From assembly GCA_965652645.1 (NCBI GenBank), contig CBFGXE010000038.1:1-28865 (forward strand): a stretch of 28,865 bases of DNA. Reading direction: 5' to 3'. Below, piece by piece: positions 7,606-15,831 of the stretch; the first letter of the stretch is position 1, and every line of letters begins with the position of its first letter. This stretch comes from ZC4RG30 sp965652645. GTDB lineage: Bacteria > Pseudomonadota > Gammaproteobacteria > Steroidobacterales > Steroidobacteraceae. The position numbers were made by a program, and so were the translations under genes. The notes beneath the pieces are model-generated. The model was not told the origin of the DNA, did no database searches, and saw nothing but the letters and a program-made list of their open reading frames with translations.

Positions 7606-8676
7606 TCAGCTGCGATAGCTGGCACGCTTCCTGCGGCGATGCTCGATCTCGGGCTTGTAGGGCGGTGAAGTGAGCACCACCGTTTCGGCCTGCGCCCGGG
7701 CCACCGGGAACTGCTCCTCGGGGACCGATGCCAGGATGGCATCGAAACGCTCCTTCATGCCATCGCGGAATTCCGGATGCGTGAAGATGAACAGGTCGTT
7801 GTGCTTCACCCCGTGGAGCACGCGCTCACCGGCCTCCACGGGATCCATCATGGCCACGCGGGCCGGGTCATCCGGATCGTGGTCGGTGCTCACGCCGCCC
7901 GGCGCATACACCGACGTGCCGATGTTCGTGCCCATCAGCTCGATGCGCAGTGCCTCCATCAGGCCGAAGGCGGCGAATTTGGTGGCGGTATACACACCGG
8001 CGTTCGAGCCGGGCAGGATGCCACCCATCGATGCCGTGGCGACGATGTGGGCGCCCTCCCCGTGCTTGAGCATGTGGGGAATGACGGTGGCGCAGCCGTT
8101 GTAGATGCCGGTGAAGTTCACCGCAACCGCGGAATCCCAGCCGCCGGCATCCACCTGGCTGGCCTGGCGCAAGGTCTTGATGCCCGCGTTGTTGACCAGC
8201 AGGTGCAGGTTGCCGAATTTCGCGTTGATCTCGGCGAGCGTTTTCGTCCAGCCGGCGCGATCGGTGACGTCATGGCGGATCGCGATGACGCGGCTTCGCT
8301 GTGCCGGTGAATACAGGCTCAGCGCCGGCTCCACCTGGTCTTCCTGGATGTAGCCCATCACCACGTTCATGCCGGCATTGGCCGCGGCACGACCGATGCC
8401 GAGCCCGATGCCCGTGTTGCCGCCGGTGATGTAGATGGTCCTGCCCTTCAGGTCGGTGAGCCTGGGCTGCTGGCGCTGCCCGGCCGGCAGGCGCGTGCCA
8501 AGAATGGAATCCCTGCCCGGCTGGCCGCCGCCCCGGGGCGCCGCGGGCGGTGCACCAGCGGGTGCCGCGGCCTGCGCGGCGAGCGGCGCCAGGGCCGCAA
8601 TGCCTGCCGCCAGCATGGAACCTTCCAGGAACTGGCGCCGGTCCTGGGAGTGGCGATCTTCTTTCTTGCGCGACAT
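7606..8676 (-). CDS. Tat-targeted short-chain dehydrogenase/reductase
   Basis: The 356-residue protein starts with a twin-arginine signal: Arg13-Arg14 in DRRQFLEG, a hydrophobic stretch (about 21-38) and an AQAAA cleavage region. A Pro/Ala/Gly-rich linker (about 39-70) follows. The rest is a classical SDR with TGGNTGIG (84-91) for NAD(P) binding, NNAG (162-165), catalytic Ser216, Tyr229 and Lys233 (YTATK). The catalytic set is complete, so it is probably an active oxidoreductase, with unknown substrate. Tat export moves folded, cofactor-loaded proteins, which fits an NAD(P) enzyme sent to the periplasm. The ATG at 8676 has GGAG 8 nt upstream. It is divergent from the protease gene across 126 bp, where I see only weak promoter-like hexamers. 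Confidence 0.88.
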   Translation of the reverse strand: MSRKKEDRHSQDRRQFLEGSMLAAGIAALAPLAAQAAAPAGAPPAAPRGGGQPGRDSILGTRLPAGQRQQPRLTDLKGRTIYITGGNTGIGLGIGRAAANAGMNVVMGYIQEDQVEPALSLYSPAQRSRVIAIRHDVTDRAGWTKTLAEINAKFGNLHLLVNNAGIKTLRQASQVDAGGWDSAVAVNFTGIYNGCATVIPHMLKHGEGAHIVATASMGGILPGSNAGVYTATKFAAFGLMEALRIELMGTNIGTSVYAPGGVSTDHDPDDPARVAMMDPVEAGERVLHGVKHNDLFIFTHPEFRDGMKERFDAILASVPEEQFPVARAQAETVVLTSPPYKPEIEHRRRKRASYRS

Positions 8677-8802
8677 GTCTCAATCTCCGGAATTGCCCGA
8701 CACCTGGCTGGAACAGGCAGATTGCACCAACCGCGGGGACCGGACAACAATCCCTGCTGGATGGCCGCCGCAGACGGCCTGCAGGGTACAGGGAGTTCAA
8801 TC

Positions 8803-10776
8803 ATGTCCGTTGGCCTGCGCAGGGTTGCGCGCCTCCTGGCGGCTGCCTTCATCTTCCTCCAGACCGGAATCGTGCCGGCAGCTTCGGTTGCCGAGCTGAC
8901 CGCGATCGCCAGCCGCAGCACCTTCGAGGTGGTGCTGCCGAAGAACGAACCGGCGCATGTCAGCTACGAGAAGCCCCTGCCGCTGGAACTGCTGCCTTTC
9001 GCGGAACGCAATGACCGGTTCTGGTCCATCGGCACGGCCTTTGCCATCGCGCCGGACCTGTTCGTCTCCAATGCGCATGTGCTGACGGCGTCACTGGGCA
9101 GCCCGCTGGGGCAGCCGCACCTTCGGGATGCGGACGGAAAGACCTATCCGGTCGATCGGGTGGTCAGGTTTTCCTTGCATGAGGATTACATCGTCTTCCG
9201 GGCGAAGGGTGCGCCAGCCGCGACGGCGCTGCCGGCTGAAAGGCAGGTCGCGGTGGGTGCGCGTGTATTCGCGGTCGGCAACGCGCTCGGCGAAGGCGTG
9301 GTGGTCAGGGATGGCCTGCTCACCTCGATGACCCCGGAGGAGCAGGACGGCCGATGGAAATGGCTGCGCTTCTCCGCGGCCGCTTCCCCCGGCAACAGCG
9401 GCGGCCCGCTGCTCGACGAAGAAGGACACGTGGTCGGCGTGGTCACCGCCCGCTCCGCCGGCGAGAACCTCAACTACGCGCTGCCCATCTCGCTGGTGCT
9501 GGATGGCAGCGAGCGTGCCGCCACCATCGACGTGCGCAGTTCGTTCGGGTTGCCCGTGCTGCGGCAGCAGATGGTGGCCGAATTCAAGGACGAGTTCCGG
9601 CTGCCCGCCTCGTGGGCGGATTTCAGCCGCCAGCTGCAGGATGCCGGCGACCGCCAGTACCGGGCCAATGAGAAGAAGCTGCTGGAACTCCACGCTGGCG
9701 ATCTTCCGCCTGCCGCCAGGAGCGGCAGGCTGCTGGCCGAGCTCGATCGCGGGAAGTACCTGGCGTTCATCGCGCAGCAGGCCGACGACAGCTGGGGCCT
9801 CACCGAGCCCACCGGCGTCGAAGACACGGTGCTTGATGGGGCCACCCTGCGCACGGGGCGGTTCGGCGGCGCCGTGACCTACCAGTTTTTCCAGGACAAT
9901 GAAGTCTCGGATCCCGAGGTGCATCGGAACGGCAAGGCGTTCATGGACCGCCTCCTGAAGGGCATCGGGCTGCCGCGGATGGTGGGCACGCAGGCAGTGC
10001 GTGTCACATCGCTCGGCAAACCCGCGCGCGAGCAGTTGCACACCGATCGTTTCGGGCGCATCTGGCAGCAGCGCGAATGGGCGCTGGGCTTTGCCGACCT
10101 CGACCTGGTGACGCTCACCCTGCCCACGCCGGACGGCTACGTCGGCCTGTTGCAGCTCAGTTCCACTGCGGGACGGTTCACCACGGTGTCAGGCCTGCGG
10201 CTCATGGCCGACTACGTGCACGCGATCTACGATGGCAGCGTGGGCCAGTGGGAACATTTCCTGGCGCACAAGGAACTGGTGCCGTCCTTCCTGCGCGGCG
10301 TGCAGTTCGGGCAGGACAAGGCCACGGTCCTGTCACTGCCCGGCCTCGACGTGGACGTCGATGGCTCCCTGCTGGCACTGAGGCCCGGAAGCACTCTCTC
10401 GGTATTCACGGGCTACGACGCGCGCGACAAGCGGCTGGTTGCCCGCCCGGCCGGATTTTTCGTGCAGCTGGCGCCGGATGACGAGGATTCCTGGTTCGGC
10501 GTGCTGGCCCAGGTGCGCCCCGGAAATGACGCGGGCCAGGATTCCCAGCGGCGCTGGCGCCAGATGAGCGCGCGAACGGGTGATTTCGATGGTCGCCCGA
10601 AGGCCGAGCAGGATCGTTCCCGGTTCTGGGTCACCGGCGTCCTGGGTGATCCCGAGGGCAGCATCCAGTATGAGCTCATCGTCTCGCTGAAGGAAAAATC
10701 GCTCGTGCCCCGCCAGGTGGCCGAAAGGCTCGAGATGCTGAAGTCGGGGCTTCACTTCCGTTCGGAGGGCAGATAG
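8803..10776 (+). CDS. Exported trypsin-like serine protease with large unknown C-terminal region
   Basis: The protein has 657 residues from the ATG at 8803, which follows GGGAG by about 9 nt; an in-frame start at 8650 is rejected because it would put 51 residues before the signal peptide. Residues 1-27 form a Sec signal. Residues about 70-220 are a trypsin-like (S1C/DegP-like) domain with His92 (SNAHVLTA), Asp128 (HEDYIVF) and Ser199 (SPGNSGGPLL), so the catalytic triad is intact. No PDZ domain is visible. The remaining 430 residues match nothing I recognise; they look globular and mixed alpha/beta. The next gene, with a TonB-type domain, starts 2 bp after the stop. A periplasmic role, perhaps envelope protein processing, is inferred. 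Confidence 0.85.
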   Translation: MSVGLRRVARLLAAAFIFLQTGIVPAASVAELTAIASRSTFEVVLPKNEPAHVSYEKPLPLELLPFAERNDRFWSIGTAFAIAPDLFVSNAHVLTASLGSPLGQPHLRDADGKTYPVDRVVRFSLHEDYIVFRAKGAPAATALPAERQVAVGARVFAVGNALGEGVVVRDGLLTSMTPEEQDGRWKWLRFSAAASPGNSGGPLLDEEGHVVGVVTARSAGENLNYALPISLVLDGSERAATIDVRSSFGLPVLRQQMVAEFKDEFRLPASWADFSRQLQDAGDRQYRANEKKLLELHAGDLPPAARSGRLLAELDRGKYLAFIAQQADDSWGLTEPTGVEDTVLDGATLRTGRFGGAVTYQFFQDNEVSDPEVHRNGKAFMDRLLKGIGLPRMVGTQAVRVTSLGKPAREQLHTDRFGRIWQQREWALGFADLDLVTLTLPTPDGYVGLLQLSSTAGRFTTVSGLRLMADYVHAIYDGSVGQWEHFLAHKELVPSFLRGVQFGQDKATVLSLPGLDVDVDGSLLALRPGSTLSVFTGYDARDKRLVARPAGFFVQLAPDDEDSWFGVLAQVRPGNDAGQDSQRRWRQMSARTGDFDGRPKAEQDRSRFWVTGVLGDPEGSIQYELIVSLKEKSLVPRQVAERLEMLKSGLHFRSEGR

Positions 10777-10778
10777 TC

Positions 10779-11810
10779 ATGCGCACGCGCCTCATCCTGC
10801 TGGGCTCGATCGTTTCCTGCGCGGCGTTTGCCGCCAGCCCCATCCCTCCCGGAGCCTCGTCCCTGGGATTCGGGGATTTCACCACGCTTGGACAATTCGA
10901 CAGCCGCATGGCGTTTCTTTCTGCCGCCGCCTGGGAACTTCCCGGCATGCTCGACGCTCCGGGACCGGATCCGGCGGGGCGAACCCTGCAAGAGGACCTG
11001 GACGAATTCCTGCTCACGGAAGCCGCGCGAAAGGAGCTGGAAGGCCTGCGCGCGGCCGCCGCAGCCGCGGTGGATGGCCCGGAAGATGAGCTGCCAGTTG
11101 ATGTATTGCAGCCGCTGGCACTGGCAATCGGCGCCGAATACTGTCGCTTGATGGCCCTGAGCCATTACTGGGATGGCCTGGCCACCTTGCCAGCCCTCCG
11201 CAGCGAACTTGATGGGCAGGTGGCGCGCCTGCCGCAGGAGCTGCGTTCCGCGGTGCTGGCCAGCCTGGACCAGGCCGATGAGCGCACCCGTGCGCAGCGG
11301 CCGTCGCGGTCAATGCTGGTTGATGAATGTGATCGCCGGGGAGCGCCCTCCATAGAGGAACATTTCCAGTTGCTGGAACAGCGCATGCTCAAGATCGATG
11401 AATACAACGCCGTCCGGCAGGAGCTGGCGGAATCGCTCACCAGACTCATCTCGGCGGGAAGTATTGCCCCGGAGAGCTTCGAACGCACAACAGCCTGCCC
11501 GCCGGCACCTGCCAACATGACCGGCGGGCCGAGACCCTCGGTGCGCCGCAGGGGGGCCCTCGGCGATTATTATCCTCCCCGCGCACGTGACCTCGGGATC
11601 AGCGGCTCGGTGCGCGTGCGACTGGAATACGATACCACCGGCTGCGTCACCAGGGCCGTTGTGCTGGAGACCTCCGCCTCCGCGGACCTGGACGGTGCAG
11701 CGGCCAGGTTTGTCCTGGACACGGAGGTCAATCCGGCAGTGGTGGACGGAAAGCCTGCTGCCGGCGGCCTGGTCCAGAAGGTCAATTTCAATCTGGCGGA
11801 TTCACCCTGA
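10779..11810 (+). CDS. Exported protein with TonB-type C-terminal domain
   Basis: The 343-residue protein has a Sec signal (residues 1-19, ending AAFAAS). About 230 residues of mostly helical, unassigned sequence follow, including an acidic EEL/QLLEQRM stretch. The last 85 or so residues resemble the TonB C-terminal fold: GDYYPPRARDLGISGSVRVRLEY, then TTGCVTRAVVLETSASADLDGAA and a final strand. It lacks the N-terminal membrane anchor plus Pro-rich spacer of a true TonB, so it is probably not an ExbBD-driven energy transducer. It starts 2 bp after the protease stop with GGAGG upstream inside the protease gene, so the two are almost certainly one operon. Function is unknown; the domain may bind the protease or an outer-membrane partner. 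Confidence 0.8.
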   Translation: MRTRLILLGSIVSCAAFAASPIPPGASSLGFGDFTTLGQFDSRMAFLSAAAWELPGMLDAPGPDPAGRTLQEDLDEFLLTEAARKELEGLRAAAAAAVDGPEDELPVDVLQPLALAIGAEYCRLMALSHYWDGLATLPALRSELDGQVARLPQELRSAVLASLDQADERTRAQRPSRSMLVDECDRRGAPSIEEHFQLLEQRMLKIDEYNAVRQELAESLTRLISAGSIAPESFERTTACPPAPANMTGGPRPSVRRRGALGDYYPPRARDLGISGSVRVRLEYDTTGCVTRAVVLETSASADLDGAAARFVLDTEVNPAVVDGKPAAGGLVQKVNFNLADSP

Positions 11811-11864
11811 TCGCAAGGCGGGACGCACGGGCGGTGCGGGGCAGTCGCGGCATCCCCTTCCCGC

Positions 11865-12482
11865 TCACTGCCAGCCGTAGTTGAAACTCACGCTCACGCG
11901 CGTACCGGCACTGGCATTGGGAGCCACCTCATGGCGCAGCCAGCTCTCGAACAGCAGCAGCTGGCCGGGTGAAGCCGGCATCACCACCCAGGAACGGTTG
12001 CGTTCGGCGGCATCCACCTTGCGCGGGGGTGCGCCCATGAAGCGGTCCAGGCGCGGGTCCTCGAACTTCAGCCCCGGCGCGCCGCGGGGCACGCGCACGT
12101 AGTAGGTGCCGCTGATCACGGACAGCGGATGCAGGTGCAGGCTGTGCGTGACGCCGGGCGGCATCACGTTCACCCAGCAGTCGGTCATGGCCAGCGCCCT
12201 GCCCCCCAGGTCGAACTCCAGCTCGGCGACAAAACGGCGCACGTGTGTGTCGAGGGATTTCTGCAGCCGCGCGAACGTCGGTGACACCACATGCATGTGG
12301 CTTGCCGAGGCATAGGAAGTGAAGCCACCAGGATAGTTGCGCTTCGACCAGCGCCGGCCTGCCGTGTCGTCCTCGGCCAGCTGCAGGCACTCACGCAGCA
12401 GCCGCGCATTGAGCGCGGCTGCCCGCGTGGCGGGCAGCGCGGCGGCGTAAATCCGCGTCGGAAAGAAACTGCGGATCGCCAC
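11865..12482 (-). CDS. Putative 2OG-Fe(II) oxygenase (TIGR02466-like)
   Basis: The 205-residue protein resembles the TIGR02466 family of putative 2-oxoglutarate/Fe(II) oxygenases. Candidate metal ligands are His116 and/or His118 (HSLHLHPLSVISGTYYV) and His184 (SWLRHEVAPN), with Arg195 (GTRVSVSFNY) well placed to bind 2-oxoglutarate. No signal peptide, so cytoplasmic. The start is GTG (12482) with GGGAAG immediately upstream. It begins 11 bp after the quinoprotein gene and should be co-transcribed with it. The substrate is unknown; hydroxylation of a protein or small molecule is the family expectation. It converges on the TonB-domain gene with 54 bp between, where I saw no clear terminator. 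Confidence 0.8.
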   Translation of the reverse strand: MAIRSFFPTRIYAAALPATRAAALNARLLRECLQLAEDDTAGRRWSKRNYPGGFTSYASASHMHVVSPTFARLQKSLDTHVRRFVAELEFDLGGRALAMTDCWVNVMPPGVTHSLHLHPLSVISGTYYVRVPRGAPGLKFEDPRLDRFMGAPPRKVDAAERNRSWVVMPASPGQLLLFESWLRHEVAPNASAGTRVSVSFNYGWQ

Positions 12483-12493
12483 CGCTTCCCGGG

Positions 12494-14707
12494 CTACTGG
12501 TGCAGCTGGCCGCCCGCGTCCTGCCCGCCGGCCGTTCCGACGGACTGGCCGGTGGCGAATGCGCCCATGCCACCTGGCGGCTGCGGCGGAAGCTGCGAGG
12601 CGCCGGGTCCGCCACCACGCGGCGGACCACCGGGGCCGCCGAAGCGGGCGCCACCGGCACCACGCGCCCCCTGCTGTTCCTTCTGGATGTTGGCCAGCCG
12701 CACCACGTGTGCGCGGATGGCCTCGGCATCCTCCAGGCTCAGCGCCTGGCGGAACGAAAGCATGCCCTTCTCGGTGAGCGCGCCATCGATCACCACGGCC
12801 TTGAAGGCGGCCTCGCCATTGATGAAAGGCGAAGTGCGCAGGTCGGGGAAGCCGCCCATCTGCCGGCCGTCCTCGTGGCAGATGGTGCAGTTCTGCTTGT
12901 ATTTCTCCTCGCCGCGCGCGAGCTGGGCCTCCGTGCCGAAGTTCGCGGGCGGATTGAGCGTCGCCGGCGGCGGAGCCGCGGGAGCAGGCGCCAACGTGGC
13001 ATCGCCGCCCAGCTTGTACACCACCAGGCGGCCACCCATGTTGCGCGGGAAGCCACCCACGCCGGCCACGTACTGCACGCCATCGAGCGCGTAGGTGATG
13101 GTGCCGCCGAGGATGCTGGCACCCACGTTGGCGCTCCAGAGCTTCTCGCCCGTATCGGCGCGGAAGGCCTGCAGGTCATTGTTCCTGGCCTGGAAGACCA
13201 GGTTGCCGGAGGTGCTCAGCACGCCGTTGCCACTGGAGGCATCGGTGGACTTCCACACCGACTTGCGTTTCACCGGGTCCCAGGCCTGCAGGTAGGCACC
13301 GGGCTCGCCACCCAGGTCGGGACGAGCGTAGTCCGGCTGTTTCGAAGTGTTGATCGACAGCAGCTGGTTGCCCATCTTCGCCCCTGCCTCGGCCACCATG
13401 CCGTAGGTGGCATAACGGGTCGGGATGTAGATCAGGCCGTGGTCCGGGTTGAAGGCCTGCGGGGCCCATACATGTGTCTGGAACGGCACCACCCACCAGC
13501 CCTTGCCCGTGGCGCCCATGTTGGCGTTCGGGTTCAGGATGGGCTTCCAGTTGTCCTGCACGTCGAAGCCGGTGAGCCAGTTGGCGCCCGGCACGAACAG
13601 GTCGGCCGAGATCACCTTGCCGGTGGCGGCCTCGATCACGTACATGACGCCGTTCTTCGGCGCCTGCATCACCACGTGCTTCTTCTGCCCGTTGATGACC
13701 AGGTCCGCGACGGTCAGCGGCGAGGCGTTGTCGAAGTCGAAGTTGTCCATCGGCACGGTCTGGTAGTGCCAGGCGTATTTGCCGGTCTTCGCATGCAGGG
13801 CAACGATGGAAGCGGTGAACAGGTTGTCGCCGCCGCCCGGCGAACGCACCTCGGCCGGCCACGGCGCGCCGTTGCCGGTGCCGAAGATCACAAGATCAGT
13901 CTCAGGGTCGTAGACGATGCCGTCCCAGGGCGTGCCGCCGCCGCCGAACTTCCACCACTCCCCCTTCCAGGTCTTCGCGGCCCACTCCAGCTCCGGCTGC
14001 TCGAAGCCGTCGGCCGGATTGCCGGGAATCGCCCACCAGTGCCACAGTTTCTTGCCGGTCTCGGCATCCCAGGCGGAGAGGTATCCGCGCTGGTGGTATT
14101 CGGCGCCGGCCTGGCCGATGAACACCATGCCATTGCCGATGCGCGGCGCGCCGGTGATCGAAAGCGGCTTTTCCGGATCAGTGGTCTGCGCCTCCCACAC
14201 CTTCTTGCCGCTATCCAGTTCCACGGCCACCAGGCGGCCGTCGAGCGTCGCCCAGATCACCTTGCCGTTGTAGTACGCGGCACCGCGGTTGGCGATGTTG
14301 CAGCACAGGCTGGTGGCCGCGATCTCGCGGCGCACCTGCGGGTCGTACTTCCACAGCTGCTGGCCGGTGCGCGCGTCGAAGGCGTAGGCCTTGCTCCAGG
14401 GCGTGGTGAAGACGAGCTTGCCGTCCACCACCAGCGGCGTGGTCTGGTAGCCGCCCTGCTCGCCCACGTCGGCATGCCAGGCCAGCCCCAGCTGGTCCAC
14501 ATTGCCGTCGTTGATCTGCTTGAGCGGGCTGTGGCGCTGTTCGTGGTGGGCGCCACCATGCGCAGCCCACTGGTCGGACATCGCTGCCGCGGGATCCGGA
14601 CCGGCCGTGCCGCCCGCACTGCTGCTGCTGCCAACACCGGTGCCCACGCAGGCCACCACGCCCAGCACGAAAGCCGTGCCGGCTAGAACGGAAATCAGAC
14701 GTCGCAT
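12494..14707 (-). CDS. PQQ-dependent alcohol dehydrogenase-like quinohemoprotein (lipoprotein)
   Basis: The predicted protein has 737 residues from the ATG at 14707 (GGGGGA upstream). The signal ends in a lipobox-like VVAC with Cys20, so it is probably lipid-anchored in the periplasm. Residues about 45-570 form an eight-bladed quinoprotein propeller with adjacent Cys135-Cys136 (the disulfide next to PQQ), Glu203, Trp261, Asn279 and Asp324, the usual PQQ, metal and catalytic residues. Asp326 adds the extra acidic residue seen in lanthanide-dependent relatives. A cytochrome c domain follows (CTICH at 607-611, likely axial Met649), so electrons can pass from PQQ to heme in one chain. The last 64 residues are a Gly/Pro-rich tail. 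It probably oxidises an alcohol or aldehyde; the substrate is not readable. It lies 89 bp downstream of ccmI on the same strand. Confidence 0.9.
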   Translation of the reverse strand: MRRLISVLAGTAFVLGVVACVGTGVGSSSSAGGTAGPDPAAAMSDQWAAHGGAHHEQRHSPLKQINDGNVDQLGLAWHADVGEQGGYQTTPLVVDGKLVFTTPWSKAYAFDARTGQQLWKYDPQVRREIAATSLCCNIANRGAAYYNGKVIWATLDGRLVAVELDSGKKVWEAQTTDPEKPLSITGAPRIGNGMVFIGQAGAEYHQRGYLSAWDAETGKKLWHWWAIPGNPADGFEQPELEWAAKTWKGEWWKFGGGGTPWDGIVYDPETDLVIFGTGNGAPWPAEVRSPGGGDNLFTASIVALHAKTGKYAWHYQTVPMDNFDFDNASPLTVADLVINGQKKHVVMQAPKNGVMYVIEAATGKVISADLFVPGANWLTGFDVQDNWKPILNPNANMGATGKGWWVVPFQTHVWAPQAFNPDHGLIYIPTRYATYGMVAEAGAKMGNQLLSINTSKQPDYARPDLGGEPGAYLQAWDPVKRKSVWKSTDASSGNGVLSTSGNLVFQARNNDLQAFRADTGEKLWSANVGASILGGTITYALDGVQYVAGVGGFPRNMGGRLVVYKLGGDATLAPAPAAPPPATLNPPANFGTEAQLARGEEKYKQNCTICHEDGRQMGGFPDLRTSPFINGEAAFKAVVIDGALTEKGMLSFRQALSLEDAEAIRAHVVRLANIQKEQQGARGAGGARFGGPGGPPRGGGPGASQLPPQPPGGMGAFATGQSVGTAGGQDAGGQLHQ

Positions 14708-14768
14708 GTATCCCCCGGAAAAATGCAGGCTCTGGTGGACGAGTTGCGGCGGAGGATAGCCGATTCCC

Positions 14769-14792
14769 GACCGGCGGGAAGGCTTCCCGGTC
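14769..14792 (-). terminator. Hairpin just after ccmI
   Basis: Starting 4 bp after the ccmI stop, GACCGG pairs with CCGGTC, with an inner GGGAAG/CTTCCC-type pairing offering an alternative fold. No T-run follows on the minus strand. It may attenuate read-through from the ccm operon into the quinoprotein gene rather than end it completely. Confidence 0.4.
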
Positions 14793-14796
14793 ACGA

Positions 14797-15831
14797 TCAG
14801 GGCCGCAGCTGGTTGATCTCGATGGCGGTGCGCCGCGCCTCGCCGGCCTTGATGCGGATGGCACCGAATGGGTCTCCGCTATGCGGAAGCGCCCCGCCAT
14901 CGTTGGCGATGCGCGCCTCCACCTCGAGTTCCTGGCCGGCGCTGAAACCGTGGCCTCCCGTCATCGCGTCGGTGCTGAGCAGGTCCACTTCCTGCGGGAA
15001 CTTCGCCTCCAGGCGCTTCACCGCCAGCGGCTGGCGCTGGCCCGGCACGCGTGCCACCACGAAAAGGGGCGCGTCCGCCACGGCCTTGTCGGCCACCGAC
15101 GAAGCCAGGGTGATCCGCAGCGGAATGGACACGGCCTCGCCGGAGGCGGCGTCCTGCCCCGGCGCGCTGGCCGCCATGGCCGTCATCACGTCGATCTCCT
15201 GGATCTGTTCCTTGATGATCTGCGCCACCTCGGGCGGTGGGTTGACGAGCAGCATGCGCTCGAAGCGCTCCTTCGCCAGCGGCAGCTCATTGCGTTCGCG
15301 CGCGGCCAGCGCGCTGTAGAACAAGGCCTTCACTGGCGCGCCGGGCAATTCCAGCGCCTGCTCGAACAGCCGGCCGGCGCGCCCGGACAGATCGCTGCGT
15401 CCGGAAAGCACCAGCGCCTCGGCGAGGCCGACCAGGGCTTCATGGCTCTTGCCCCCGGCCACGGTGTCGGCACGCTGGTAGGCACGTGCGGCGAGTTCAT
15501 AGTAGTTCTCGCGGCCCGGCGTCTCGGCCAGCACGGTGTAGGAGTTGCCCAACATCAGCCAGCCCTGCAGGTCCTCCGGTTCGCGCTCGAGCCGGCGCGC
15601 CAGGCGACCCACCATGGCTTCGGGCGAATCCAGCCCGGGCTCGGGTTCATGCCAGCGGAAATTGCTCCACACCGGATAGAGGCCTGCAGCGCCGGCCAGG
15701 AACAGCAGTCCGATGACGCCGGCACTGCGCCAGGCCTCCGGGGATCCCTCGCGCCGGCGCAGCAGCGGATACAGCACCGCGACCAGCGTGGCCAGCGTGA
15801 GCAGGCCGGCAATGAAGATGAAACCGCTCAT
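14797..15831 (-). CDS. ccmI: Cytochrome c maturation protein CcmI
   Basis: The 344-residue CcmI (CycH) is the apocytochrome chaperone of the heme-ligation complex. Two N-terminal membrane spans (about 1-22 and 38-56) flank a cytoplasmic loop. TPR repeats follow (about 75-205: EDLQGWLMLGNSY, YQRADTVAGG, LFYSALAARERNELPLAKERFERML), which bind the C-terminus of apocytochromes. A C-terminal periplasmic domain (about 230-344) completes it. In E. coli this part is fused to CcmH; here it is separate, as in most proteobacteria. The start overlaps the ccmH stop by 4 bp. It is the last ccm gene. Confidence 0.92.
   Translation of the reverse strand: MSGFIFIAGLLTLATLVAVLYPLLRRREGSPEAWRSAGVIGLLFLAGAAGLYPVWSNFRWHEPEPGLDSPEAMVGRLARRLEREPEDLQGWLMLGNSYTVLAETPGRENYYELAARAYQRADTVAGGKSHEALVGLAEALVLSGRSDLSGRAGRLFEQALELPGAPVKALFYSALAARERNELPLAKERFERMLLVNPPPEVAQIIKEQIQEIDVMTAMAASAPGQDAASGEAVSIPLRITLASSVADKAVADAPLFVVARVPGQRQPLAVKRLEAKFPQEVDLLSTDAMTGGHGFSAGQELEVEARIANDGGALPHSGDPFGAIRIKAGEARRTAIEINQLRP

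Noticed and set aside
8650..8802. N-terminal extension of the serine protease from 8650
   Set aside because: It would put 51 residues before a good signal peptide and overlap the start of the divergent SDR gene. The ATG at 8803 has a GGGAG ribosome site.
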